This document shows, piece after piece, positions 7,820 to 16,200 of a DNA stretch of 64,000 nt. Source of the DNA: Brasilonema sp. CT11 (GTDB lineage Bacteria > Cyanobacteriota > Cyanobacteriia > Cyanobacteriales > Nostocaceae). Each line of letters begins with the position of its first letter. Position 1 is the stretch's first letter. The notes under the pieces were generated by a model. It did not search any database. It was not told the origin of the DNA and saw only the letters and a program-made list of their open reading frames with translations. The translations under genes were made by a program, and so were the position numbers. The stretch is taken from positions 25,184 to 89,183 of the forward strand of contig NZ_JABXYX010000024.1 in assembly GCF_017982655.1 (NCBI RefSeq). Direction: 5' to 3'.

Positions 7820-10798
7820 ATGACTCAGGAAGAATTGCTGCGGGTAATTGATGTGGCTGCGAGTAAGGGAGCGACAGAACTCGACCTCTCTGGCAATGAG
7901 TTGACAGTTTTACCGCCATCTATTGGCAAGTTGACTCAACTCAAAAAACTGATTCTCGGCAAATATGAGTTGAATGACGCTGGCAAGATTGTTGGTACTA
8001 TCGCGAATAACCTGAGTGCTTTACCTGCAGAAATTGGACAGCTTGATCATCTTGAAGAACTTCAGGTTGTTGATAATCGCTTAAGCTGTTTGCCAGCGGA
8101 AATTGGACAACTCACCAACCTGCAATCGCTCGACCTGTGCTTCAATCGACTGAGCGCACTGCCAGCGGAAATTGTCCAACTCACCAAAGTGCAATCGCTC
8201 AACCTCAGCAACAATCAACTCAGCGCACTGCCAGCGGAAATTGGACAACTCACCAAAGTGCAAACGCTCAACCTCAGCAGCAATCAACTCAGCGCACTGC
8301 CAGCGGAAATTGGACAACTCACCAACCTGCAATCGCTCCACCTCAGCTACAATCAACTGAGCGCACTGCCAGCGGAAATTGGACAACTCACCAACCTGCA
8401 ATCGCTCCACCTCAGGATCAATCAACTGAGCGCACTGCCAGCGGAAATTGTCCAACTCACCAACCTGCAATCGCTCCACCTCAGCTACAATCAACTGAGC
8501 GCACTGCCAGCGGAAATTGGACAACTCACCAACCTGCAAACGCTCGACCTCTGGGGCAATCAACTGAACAGCTTGCCAAAGGAAATTGGACGACTCACTA
8601 AAATCACAGACCTTAGGCTTGATGACAATCCCCTAACGTCACTTCCACCAGAAATCCGAACAAAAGAATCTAGAGCAATTCTGGAGTTTTACAGGCAACA
8701 GCTAGAACAAGAAACTGATTACCTTTATGAAGCCAAATTACTCATTGTGGGAGAAGGTGGAGCAGGCAAAACTACACTAGCAAAAAAAATTCAAGACCAA
8801 AATTATCAGCTACAGCAGGATGAAATCTCTACCGAAGGTATTGATGTTATTCAATGGAAATTTCCATTCTCAACTGACAGAGAGTTTCAGGTTAACATAT
8901 GGGATTTTGGCGGTCAGGAAATTTATCATACTACTCACCAATTTTTCCTGACCAAACGCTCCCTTTATGTTGTGGTCGCAGATACTCGTAAAGAAGATAC
9001 AGATTTTTACTACTGGCTAAAAGTGGTAGAATTACAGAGCGATAATAGTCCTTTGTTAATTATCAAAAACGAAAAGCAGGAGCGTAAACGAGAAATAAAC
9101 GAACGGGAGTTACGGCATCAGTTCACTAATTTTAAAGAAACACTCACTACAAATCTTGCTACTAATCGTGGTCTTCCAGAAATTCTTAAGAATATTAAGT
9201 CTTACATTCAAAACCTACCCCATGTAGGAACAGAACTCCCCAAAACCTGGGTTAAAGTCCGGGAAGCTTTAGAACACGATTCCCGCGAATATATTAGCTT
9301 GGAAGAATATCTCACTATTTGTCAGAAATATGGGTTTACTACAAATAAGGACAAATTCCAACTCAGCGGCTATCTGCATGATTTAGGCGTATGTCTTCAC
9401 TTCCAAGACGATGACTTGCTACGAAAAACCGTGATTCTCAAGCCTACTTGGGGTACAGATGCCGTTTACAAAGTTTTGGATAATTCACAAGTGATTGAAA
9501 ACTTGGGTCAATTTGACCGCAATGATTTAGCAAAAATTTGGCATGACAACAAATATACCGATATGCGGTCAGAACTGTTGCAGCTAATGATAAAATTTAA
9601 ACTCTGCTATAAAATTCCCAATCGTCCTGACAATCTTCCTGACACCTATATTGCACCTCAACTGCTTTGTGCTAACCAACCCGACTACACTTGGGACGAA
9701 ACCAACAACCTAATTTTGCGCTACGAGTATGATTTCATGCCCAAAGGTATCCTCACCCGCTTCATTGTTGAGACACACTTTTGGATTGAACAGCAAAAAC
9801 TTGTTTGGAAAAACGGCGTTGTTCTCAGTAAAGATCAAACCCGCGCCGAAGTTATTGAAAACTACAATCAAAGGGAAATTAAAATTCGTGTCGCCGGAAA
9901 CCGCAAGAAAGAACTACTAGCAGTTGTCACCCACGAACTCGAAAAAATCCATCAGTCTTTCGAGCGTTTGAAGTACGAGACTTTTGTTCCCTGCAATTGC
10001 TCTAGCTGTCAAGGAAGTCAAACGCCTTATGCTTATCCTCTGGACGCACTGCACAAGCGCTTAAAAGCTGGTCGAAAACAAATTGAGTGCGAGAAAAGCT
10101 TTCAAATGGTAGATGTCCGAAAGTTGATTGATGATGCTTCATTCGATGCAGATAGGGAACTCAAGCCTCAAGCATCACCGTTGCAACCAGAACTGGATCG
10201 ACAGAAAGAGAAATCATTGGCATCTCCATTAGAATACGAAAAAGAAATTTTTATTTCCTACACCTGGCGGGATAAGGACAGCATGCCGTATGTCGAACAA
10301 CTAGAGAAGACATTTAAAGAAAAAGGCATCAAAATTATTCGTGATACAAATGCCGTTGGTGACTACAAAGCAAGATTTAAAGAATTCATGCAGCGAATTG
10401 GTCGGGGAAAATGGATCATTGCCGTTATTAGTGACCAGTATTTGAAGTCAGAAAATTGTATGTTTGAATTAGTTCAAATTGCAAAGAATGGAGATTTTTA
10501 TAAGCGAATATTTCCCATTATTCTATCAGATGCAAAAATAAATAAGCCGCTTGAAAGACTTAAATATGTTGAGTATTGGGAAAAGGAAACTAAAGATTTA
10601 GATGAAGGAATGAAAAGGGTTTCTGGAGCTAATTTACAAGGATTTCGAGAAGAGCTTGACTCATACACTGAAATTCGTCAATACCTACCGCGACTTGCTA
10701 ACACTCTCAAAGACATGAATACTCTCACTCCAGAAATTCACAGTCAATCAGAATTTGAGGCATTGCTCAAAGCGATTGAAGAACGTTTAGATGAGTGA
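7820..10798 (+). CDS. LRR-ROC-COR-TIR (ROCO family, NLR-like) protein
   Basis: This 992-residue multidomain protein has N-terminal leucine-rich repeats (about residues 15-285). A ROC GTPase domain follows, with P-loop GEGGAGKTTL near 312 and switch II WDFGGQE. Next come a COR-like region (about 460-760) and a C-terminal TIR domain (about 808-950) beginning EIFISYTWRD. The TIR domain carries the conserved glutamate in CMFEL, expected for TIR NADases. By analogy with bacterial TIR defence proteins and eukaryotic ROCO/NLR receptors, a role in sensing invaders and depleting NAD is plausible but inferred. I start at ATG (MTQEELLRV) rather than the TTG two codons upstream. No partner gene is adjacent. 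Confidence 0.9.
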   Translation: MTQEELLRVIDVAASKGATELDLSGNELTVLPPSIGKLTQLKKLILGKYELNDAGKIVGTIANNLSALPAEIGQLDHLEELQVVDNRLSCLPAEIGQLTNLQSLDLCFNRLSALPAEIVQLTKVQSLNLSNNQLSALPAEIGQLTKVQTLNLSSNQLSALPAEIGQLTNLQSLHLSYNQLSALPAEIGQLTNLQSLHLRINQLSALPAEIVQLTNLQSLHLSYNQLSALPAEIGQLTNLQTLDLWGNQLNSLPKEIGRLTKITDLRLDDNPLTSLPPEIRTKESRAILEFYRQQLEQETDYLYEAKLLIVGEGGAGKTTLAKKIQDQNYQLQQDEISTEGIDVIQWKFPFSTDREFQVNIWDFGGQEIYHTTHQFFLTKRSLYVVVADTRKEDTDFYYWLKVVELQSDNSPLLIIKNEKQERKREINERELRHQFTNFKETLTTNLATNRGLPEILKNIKSYIQNLPHVGTELPKTWVKVREALEHDSREYISLEEYLTICQKYGFTTNKDKFQLSGYLHDLGVCLHFQDDDLLRKTVILKPTWGTDAVYKVLDNSQVIENLGQFDRNDLAKIWHDNKYTDMRSELLQLMIKFKLCYKIPNRPDNLPDTYIAPQLLCANQPDYTWDETNNLILRYEYDFMPKGILTRFIVETHFWIEQQKLVWKNGVVLSKDQTRAEVIENYNQREIKIRVAGNRKKELLAVVTHELEKIHQSFERLKYETFVPCNCSSCQGSQTPYAYPLDALHKRLKAGRKQIECEKSFQMVDVRKLIDDASFDADRELKPQASPLQPELDRQKEKSLASPLEYEKEIFISYTWRDKDSMPYVEQLEKTFKEKGIKIIRDTNAVGDYKARFKEFMQRIGRGKWIIAVISDQYLKSENCMFELVQIAKNGDFYKRIFPIILSDAKINKPLERLKYVEYWEKETKDLDEGMKRVSGANLQGFREELDSYTEIRQYLPRLANTLKDMNTLTPEIHSQSEFEALLKAIEERLDE
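8078..8629 (+). repeat. tandem 69-bp LRR-encoding repeat, 8 units
   Basis: Eight in-phase units of 69 bp each encode a 23-residue leucine-rich repeat of the form LSALPAEIGQLTNLQSL plus six variable residues. The six central units are nearly identical at DNA level, while the first and last are more diverged. Such DNA identity means recent duplication or gene conversion rather than protein-level selection alone. The units vary at LHLSYN, LNLSSN and LDLWGN positions on the concave beta face. Confidence 0.92.
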
Positions 10799-10837
10799 GA
10801 AAGAGATTGTTTTGTATAGAAAGTTAGCTATGAATTT

Positions 10838-10960
10838 GGGAGCACCCCAATGCATGCAAAGAAAACGGTAGTGGGAGCATCTTGCTCCCTATTTTATTAC
10901 CAAAGCGGGCAAGATGCCCGCACTACAAAATAAAATGAATTTACACATTTGGGATGCCCC
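10838..10960. repeat. MITE-like dispersed repeat, family B copy 2
   Basis: This second copy of the element at 5,001-5,119 shares the hairpin GGGAGCATCTTGCTCCC, a GCGGGC...GCCCGC hairpin, the string CCGCACTACAAAAT and the right end ACATTTGGGATGC. Its terminal repeats GGGAGCACCCCAATGC and the reverse complement of ACATTTGGGATGCCCC are imperfect. It lies just after the stop of the ROCO gene and could end its transcript. Confidence 0.75.
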
Positions 10961-11006
10961 CATGAATTTCTTATTTTTTTTAAAATAAAAAACTTGCGAT
11001 CGCCCC

Positions 11007-11110
11007 TTAATCACTACTATTTGTTTGTTCTTTTCTTCCTGCTCAAATTCAGCAGATATTGACTGAATTTCCTCTGGTGCAATATTTGTCTGCTCAGATA
11101 CAGAGCGATC
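11007..11110 (-). pseudogene. decayed 3' fragment of a relE-type toxin gene
   Basis: Read on the minus strand, the segment encodes a C-terminal tail matching the intact toxin encoded at 16,201-16,581: SEQ, then IA.EEIQ, then AEFEQ.EK.KQ line up in one frame. About a dozen codons upstream the match fades. One base is missing near the stop, and no antitoxin gene remains. The frame that matches differs from the longer open frame there, which I regard as accidental. It is a relic of a second RelN/RelE locus. Confidence 0.6.
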
Positions 11111-11203
11111 GCTTTATAATTTACGTCCAACCATACCTTACAGTAGATGAGCAAGTCCCTAAAAAACGCTATCACACGATAAGTGTTAGTAGGTAAGATT
11201 GTT

Positions 11204-11557
11204 ATGCATGAAATTTCACCGCAGAGCGTGCAAGCCGCAGAGAAACACGCCTTGCAATCACTTAAGCATGGTAAATCGGTAGAAGAGGTTGGTAAGCGGC
11301 TGCAAACCAACGACCAAAATAAGCCGGAAATCGGTCAAAGCATTGAAGCGTCTGGAAAAATTATTCAGAAGCAGGCGCAGGAATCTTTGCAAAAGGCGCA
11401 GCAATTAAAAGAGAACCCTTCGGTGGAAGTATTTTCGGAATCTGCCCAGGCACATGTAAATGCTTCTCAAAATCATATTGAGGCTGTTAAAGAATTTCAA
11501 AAGCAACTGCGAACTCATTTAGATGATCACAAGCGCAGTAAATCCAACCATGAATAA
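11204..11557 (+). CDS. hypothetical helical protein, 117 aa
   Basis: I do not recognise the family. The product is hydrophilic, with abundant Gln, Glu, Lys and Ala. It is predicted by eye to be nearly all alpha-helix, possibly coiled-coil (ALQSLKHGKSVEEVGKRL, QESLQKAQQLKENPSVEVF). There is no signal peptide, membrane segment or cysteine. I start at ATG (MHEISPQSV) rather than the in-frame GTG seven codons upstream. It lies alone between the ROCO gene and a convergent oxygenase gene. Confidence 0.55.
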   Translation: MHEISPQSVQAAEKHALQSLKHGKSVEEVGKRLQTNDQNKPEIGQSIEASGKIIQKQAQESLQKAQQLKENPSVEVFSESAQAHVNASQNHIEAVKEFQKQLRTHLDDHKRSKSNHE

Positions 11558-11613
11558 ACAGAGCGTTAGCCGAAGGCTTTGGCGCAGCGATCGCCTCTGG
11601 TTTGGAGAATTCC

Positions 11614-12294
11614 TTACTTCCGCTTAACCTTCACCGCCCTAGACTCCACTGTGAACCCTGGAATATCTTGCAGTTCAGTTTCACTCAAACTGTATTGTTC
11701 ACAAACTAAGCTTAGACGAGTCCCTGTGATTTTAACAGCATTCACCGAATGAGTCAGATCGCCTTGAAAATACAGTAGCGTGTTAGTTCGTGGTTTAATC
11801 TGCCCGACTTGTTGTTTATGGCGACGCAGCACGAGTTCTCCGCCTTGCAAGTTTGGCTGTACTTGCACATAAAGAACACTAACCACCACAGGAGGCTCAA
11901 CCGTTTTGCAATAAGATCGCAAAGAGCGATCAATATGCGGATCGACGCGGGAACCTTCTTTGAGCAGCAGCGGGTTAAGATAGAAAGCGTTGCAGTTCGG
12001 CTCTAGCGCTTGGTCGAGATAGGGCTTGAAGAAAGGAAAGCGCCGTTCCACTTCCGCAATTTCTGAACGCTGGAATACCACAGAAAACCCCTTTGTGTCA
12101 ACAAAGTCGCGGTTAAGGTTGTTGGTTGCAAAATAGGGGGACGCTAAAATTTCTCCTCGCAAGTCGTTGAGGTAAGTGATTGGGAAGGCGTCTTGGTGCT
12201 GAGAAAAGTAGTTCAAGTGTTCAAAAAGTTTAGGAGTTTCAAGGTGATGAGGCAAATGTATGGTATTGGGTAAGAGCGGCGGTGATACGATCAA
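11614..12294 (-). CDS. 2OG-Fe(II) oxygenase-like protein
   Basis: This 226-residue double-stranded beta-helix protein has the facial triad of Fe(II)/2-oxoglutarate dioxygenases: His120 and Asp122 in DPHIDRS and His182 in LTHSV. Arg193 in GTRLSLVCEQY is a candidate 2-oxoglutarate ligand. The QGGELVLRRH segment is typical of the prolyl-hydroxylase-like branch. The substrate cannot be predicted. The gene is divergent from nudC with about 20 bases between start codons, so promoters must overlap the coding ends. Confidence 0.78.
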   Translation of the reverse strand: MIVSPPLLPNTIHLPHHLETPKLFEHLNYFSQHQDAFPITYLNDLRGEILASPYFATNNLNRDFVDTKGFSVVFQRSEIAEVERRFPFFKPYLDQALEPNCNAFYLNPLLLKEGSRVDPHIDRSLRSYCKTVEPPVVVSVLYVQVQPNLQGGELVLRRHKQQVGQIKPRTNTLLYFQGDLTHSVNAVKITGTRLSLVCEQYSLSETELQDIPGFTVESRAVKVKRK

Positions 12295-12314
12295 GGCAAT
12301 TGTGTTCTACTGAT

Positions 12315-13127
12315 ATGCATCAAACCTTTATCCCTGGCATTACTCCATCCACAATACAGTCTCAACCTTCCTGGTGGTTTGCGTTTGTTGGCAATAAATT
12401 GCTGGTTCGCTTTGAAGGAAACGTCAGCCAAATTCCCAATTTAATCAGTTTAACAGAAATTGGCTTGGAGCCAGTGCGAACTCAATTCCTTGGCACGCTG
12501 GATGGTCAACCTTGTTATTCGGCAGAACTGCCGAAAGATGCGATCGTCCCCGATGGCATGGTTTTGCAGGGATTACGCGAATTGTACGGAACGTTGGATG
12601 AACAGTTGTATGCGCTGAGTGGTCGCGCCATCCAAATCGTGGAATGGGATCGCACTCACCAATACTGCGGGCACTGTGCCACTCCCACAACCCAATTATC
12701 TCATGAGCGTGCCAAACGTTGCCCCAACTGTGGATTAGTGAATTATCCTCGCCTCTCGCCTGCGATTATCGTTCTCGTTTCTCGCGGCGAAGAACTTTTG
12801 TTGGCTCGCGCCCCTCGGTTTCCACCGGGGATGTACAGCGTGCTAGCTGGCTTCGTGGAACCAGGAGAATCATTAGAAGAAACGGTGGTGCGCGAAGTCC
12901 GCGAGGAAGTGGGGATTGAGGTGAAAGATATTCGCTATTTTGGCTCGCAACCTTGGCCATTTCCCAACTCACTTATGATTGGATTCACAGCCACTTATGC
13001 AAGTGGTGACATCGTCATCGAACCGCAAGAGTTGGTAGATGCTGCCTGGTTTAGTAAACACAACTTACCACAAGTTCCTCCTAGGTTGAGTATTGCCCGG
13101 AAGCTTATCGACTCCTTTGTACTCTAA
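12315..13127 (+). CDS. nudC: NAD(+) diphosphatase / NADH pyrophosphatase (NudC-type Nudix)
   Basis: The enzyme cleaves NAD(H) to NMN(H) and AMP, and in some bacteria removes NAD caps from RNA. Domains in order are a poorly conserved N-terminal region, a four-cysteine zinc ribbon (YCGHC and RCPNCG) and a Nudix fold. The full Nudix box GFVEPGESLEETVVREVREE lies near residues 179-198 (Gx5Ex7REUxEExGU). The downstream SQPWPFPNSLMIGF is the NudC-specific signature. I choose ATG (MHQTFIPG), because an upstream GTG would overlap the divergent oxygenase gene. At 270 residues its length is normal. Confidence 0.92.
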   Translation: MHQTFIPGITPSTIQSQPSWWFAFVGNKLLVRFEGNVSQIPNLISLTEIGLEPVRTQFLGTLDGQPCYSAELPKDAIVPDGMVLQGLRELYGTLDEQLYALSGRAIQIVEWDRTHQYCGHCATPTTQLSHERAKRCPNCGLVNYPRLSPAIIVLVSRGEELLLARAPRFPPGMYSVLAGFVEPGESLEETVVREVREEVGIEVKDIRYFGSQPWPFPNSLMIGFTATYASGDIVIEPQELVDAAWFSKHNLPQVPPRLSIARKLIDSFVL

Positions 13128-13163
13128 CCAAGTCCCTATAGCGTTCCGCCACGCTGAGAGTAT

Positions 13164-13236
13164 TTCCCTGTTCCCTGTTCCCTGCGATGCACTGAGCTTG
13201 TCGAAGTGTTCCCTGTTCCCTGTTCCCTGTTCCCTG
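13164..13236 (+). repeat. heptanucleotide short tandem repeat (TTCCCTG)
   Basis: Three TTCCCTG heptamers, a 24-base spacer containing ACTGAGCTTGTCGAAG, then four more TTCCCTG heptamers make up the block. The spacer is nearly the reverse complement of the 31-bp unit at 3,630-3,691, so both blocks belong to one STRR family with drifting heptamers. The block lies directly before the start of the peptidase gene. Confidence 0.85.
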
Positions 13237-13242
13237 TTAATA

Positions 13243-14073
13243 ATGATTCAAACAATTATTGTTTTTGTGATCATTGGGCTGATTATCACTGGGATTTTAG
13301 TCAGTCCCACCCTAGTTAAACAACGAAGAAACCGTCTTAAACATCGTCCTTTTCCCCCACTTTGGAATGCGATTATTGAAAATAATCTTCCCATTTATCT
13401 CCATCTTTCTCCCGCTGAACGCCGACAGGTTCAAGGACATATTCAAGTATTTTTAGCAGAAAAACAATTCATTGGCTGTGCAGGATTGCAGGTAACGGAG
13501 GAGATGAAATTGGCGATCGCTGCTGTCGCCTGTTTGCTCCTGCTTAACGAGCGAGGAGAATACTTCCCTAAACTTCGTTCAATTCTGATTTATCCCAGCA
13601 CTTATTTTGTTAATCAAACGATTGCCACCGGCAATTATATTGTTGAAGAAAGGCGCGTGGCAAGACTAGGAGAATCATGGACTCATGACCAAGTTATATT
13701 ATCTTGGGAACAGGTGCAACAAGACACTCAAAACTGGAGGGATGGACATAACGTTGTGCTTCATGAATTCGCCCACCAATTGGATCAAGAGGATGGGAAA
13801 GCTGAGGGTGTTCCTATTTTGCAACGAAATTCAGACTATCCCATTTGGGCGCAGGTGATGGCACAAGAATATCAACAGCTGTGCAATGATGTTCAACGAG
13901 GCGCAAAGACCGTAATGGATAGCTATGGCACAACTAATCCCGCAGAATTTTTCGCCGTAGCGACTGAAACATTCTTTGAAAAACCGCAGCAATTGCTGAA
14001 GAAGCATCCGGCACTTTATGAACTACTGCAAGGCTACTATCAACTAGATCCGGTGCAATGGGTGAGATATTAG
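13243..14073 (+). CDS. M90-family zinc peptidase, MtfA-like
   Basis: This is a 276-residue zinc metallopeptidase of the MtfA (M90) family. It has an N-terminal membrane anchor (IIVFVIIGLIITGILV) and the zinc motif HEFAH at residues 174-178 within VVLHEFAHQLDQEDGKAEG. The third ligand region NPAEFFAVATETFFE lies further on. E. coli MtfA binds the regulator Mlc and has aminopeptidase activity; cyanobacterial roles are not known to me. The open frame reaches upstream through the TTCCCTG repeat, but that sequence is clearly not protein. I therefore start at ATG MIQTIIV. Confidence 0.87.
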   Translation: MIQTIIVFVIIGLIITGILVSPTLVKQRRNRLKHRPFPPLWNAIIENNLPIYLHLSPAERRQVQGHIQVFLAEKQFIGCAGLQVTEEMKLAIAAVACLLLLNERGEYFPKLRSILIYPSTYFVNQTIATGNYIVEERRVARLGESWTHDQVILSWEQVQQDTQNWRDGHNVVLHEFAHQLDQEDGKAEGVPILQRNSDYPIWAQVMAQEYQQLCNDVQRGAKTVMDSYGTTNPAEFFAVATETFFEKPQQLLKKHPALYELLQGYYQLDPVQWVRY

Positions 14074-14237
14074 ATTGAGTTGAGACGTAAGACCTAAGAT
14101 CACATTGAGTAGTGAGGAGTTTTGTTGTTTAAGGCATCCTACAACGGTAGAGTTTGCTGCACTTAAACTAGTATAAGTTTATATTGAGCGACTATTCGTA
14201 TAAACTATTAAATACAGTTAATATAGGTGTGATTCAT

Positions 14238-16061
14238 ATGAAGATGGAGCCTGCATACACTTCTGTGGGGAAAATTTTTGAATACAGACCGATGTTTTTT
14301 ATCCCCAAGTATCAAAGAGCTTATGCATGGGAAGCTGAATCTGTTGAAGATTTTATCAAAGATTTGAAAAACTGTTTTGAGAGAAGAAAATCACATACGC
14401 CTGTTAATCATTTTTTTGGAGGGGTGCTCTGCGTTAGATATCCTGTAGCAGGAGCTGTTAATCAACACGAATATGAAATTATTGATGGGCAACAAAGAAT
14501 TTCAACCTTTACGCTATTAATGTCTTGTTTAATTAAGATATATAAGGAGTTACTTGAACAAGTAAAGCATTCAAAAGATGAAAATAATCAGTTTATTTTG
14601 GAGGGACGGATAAAAGACCTCTCTGAGAGATTTCTAGAGTTTAGGCAGGAAGTTCAAAGAAAAGTAAACTCTGTCGAAGTTATGAGACTATCCAGAGTGG
14701 ATCATCCCTTCTATAGAGAACTAATTCGTGGGATGAATCCATCTCCTTCAAGAGACTCGCATCAAAAGATTAATCACGCTTACCAAACTATACTAAAAGC
14801 AGTACGAAATATCATCAGTTCATCAAAGTTAGAAGGAAAGATGGACGATATTGAAATAATACAAAATATTATAGATAATGACTTTACCATACTATACATG
14901 GTAACTGATAGTAAAGATGATGCATTTAGATTATTTCAAGTTATTAATGATAGAGGAACCAATTTAACAGTTGGCGATTTATTAAAAGCAAATACTTTAG
15001 AGATTTTAGAAGGATTCAAAGACTGTCAGGATAGTTGTGAAATATTCTGGGACAATATCCTTGCCGATTCTCCATCAAAAACAGCAAATTATTTGAACTG
15101 GATTTATGAATCGTATAAGGGTAAAAGAGCTAAACAAGATGAACTTTTTGACACACTTCTTGATAGCTTCTTTCCAGAACATAAAAAACAGAAAACAGAA
15201 AATTTTACCGATTATGAATCTAAACAAGTATATCAAACAGTCAAAAATATACATGAAGATATCTTTAACTGTAGAAAATTGCTAGAAGGACAGTGGCTAT
15301 ATTCATCAAAACAACCAATCACTAATTGGGATAGAACTCGCTTAAGTATTCTTTTGAAAGAACTCGATCATACTTTATCTGTACCACTCTTTCTAGCCGC
15401 TTCACTACTTGATCATAAGATTTTTTCGGAAATAGTGCAGATTGTAGAAAAAGTTTATTTCAGATATAAAATAATATGTAATCAGCACGCCACACCATTA
15501 AAAAATATTTATTATGAAGAATCGCTTGCTATCAGGGAGAATCCAAGCTCTTATAATGTATTAGGATTAAGGGAAAAGTTACAAAAGCTAATTCATTCTA
15601 AAGCATCAAATAGCACATTTAAGAATTATCTTGAAATGTTAGAGTATAAAGACTCTGGAGGAAGTAATAAACCCCTTAAATATTACTTAATGACTACAGA
15701 ATATTATTACGAATGGTATCAAGCTGGAACTACAGAAACTCCCTTATGTAAAGATAAAAGCAGAGTCTATGACTTTGCCGGAACTTCAATTGAACATATA
15801 TATCCACAAAATACAAGTAAGAAGTTTAGAAACGAAAAGTTGGAACCTCTAAAAAATACATTGGGAAATCTGACTATTTTAGACCCCGCGCAGAATACTA
15901 TAGGCGGAAATGATCCTTTCGATGCAAAAAGGTCTCTTTATCAAGCATCATCAGTATTATTGACTAGAAATATAGCAACAAATCAAACTTGGGATGAACA
16001 AGAGATCAAAAATCATAAAAATTTACTTATAGATATTGCGCTCAAAGTTTTTTATCCATAA
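14238..16061 (+). CDS. DUF262/DUF1524 protein (GmrSD-like, putative type IV restriction)
   Basis: The 607-residue product fuses a DUF262 (GmrS/ParB-like) N-terminus to a DUF1524 (HNH-like, GmrD) C-terminus. The N-terminus has FIPKYQRAYAWE and the NTP-associated motif EIIDGQQRIST near residues 80-90. The C-terminus has IEHIYPQN near 518-525, with His520 as the expected catalytic residue, followed by LGNLTILDPAQN. Single-chain proteins of this design include type IV enzymes that attack modified phage DNA; that role is inferred here. The gene is strongly AT-rich and lacks HIP1 sites, unlike its neighbours, which suggests transfer. I prefer ATG (MKMEPAYTS) over an upstream TTG. Confidence 0.85.
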   Translation: MKMEPAYTSVGKIFEYRPMFFIPKYQRAYAWEAESVEDFIKDLKNCFERRKSHTPVNHFFGGVLCVRYPVAGAVNQHEYEIIDGQQRISTFTLLMSCLIKIYKELLEQVKHSKDENNQFILEGRIKDLSERFLEFRQEVQRKVNSVEVMRLSRVDHPFYRELIRGMNPSPSRDSHQKINHAYQTILKAVRNIISSSKLEGKMDDIEIIQNIIDNDFTILYMVTDSKDDAFRLFQVINDRGTNLTVGDLLKANTLEILEGFKDCQDSCEIFWDNILADSPSKTANYLNWIYESYKGKRAKQDELFDTLLDSFFPEHKKQKTENFTDYESKQVYQTVKNIHEDIFNCRKLLEGQWLYSSKQPITNWDRTRLSILLKELDHTLSVPLFLAASLLDHKIFSEIVQIVEKVYFRYKIICNQHATPLKNIYYEESLAIRENPSSYNVLGLREKLQKLIHSKASNSTFKNYLEMLEYKDSGGSNKPLKYYLMTTEYYYEWYQAGTTETPLCKDKSRVYDFAGTSIEHIYPQNTSKKFRNEKLEPLKNTLGNLTILDPAQNTIGGNDPFDAKRSLYQASSVLLTRNIATNQTWDEQEIKNHKNLLIDIALKVFYP

Positions 16062-16200
16062 TTTTCAACAATGAAAGACGAAGTCACATCATAAATTAAT
16101 TTTGATTACACTGTAAAAGTGCAATTGGGCAAAGTCCAGTGTGTTCTGCACTCAGGGTCCGATCTCACATTTGTAAAAACACGACTGGCGATGACTATCA

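Larger units (their letters stand above)
10799..11203. other. intergenic region with MITE and RelE relic
   Basis: The 405-base gap downstream of the ROCO gene contains a family B MITE-like repeat and a decayed fragment of a RelE-type toxin gene. Both are listed separately. The remainder is AT-rich and holds a long A/T run near 10,974-10,991 and two GCGATCGC-type sites. No intact gene is supported here. Confidence 0.6.

Noticed and set aside
8081..8601. Long open frames on the minus strand and in another plus frame inside the LRR region
   Set aside because: A 69-bp repeat is a multiple of three, so any frame free of stops in one unit stays open through all. Their translations are mere echoes of the repeat.
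8078..8629. CRISPR array
   Set aside because: Repeats are contiguous and coding in frame with no spacers; the heptamer blocks at 3.6 and 13.2 kb also lack spacer structure.
11017..11310. A 97-codon minus-strand frame over the RelE relic
   Set aside because: It uses a different frame from the one that matches RelE and overlaps the start of a better-supported plus-strand gene. No motif is seen.
13093..13242. N-terminal extension of the MtfA-like peptidase
   Set aside because: The extra 50 codons translate the TTCCCTG repeat; the membrane anchor and family start are at MIQTIIV.
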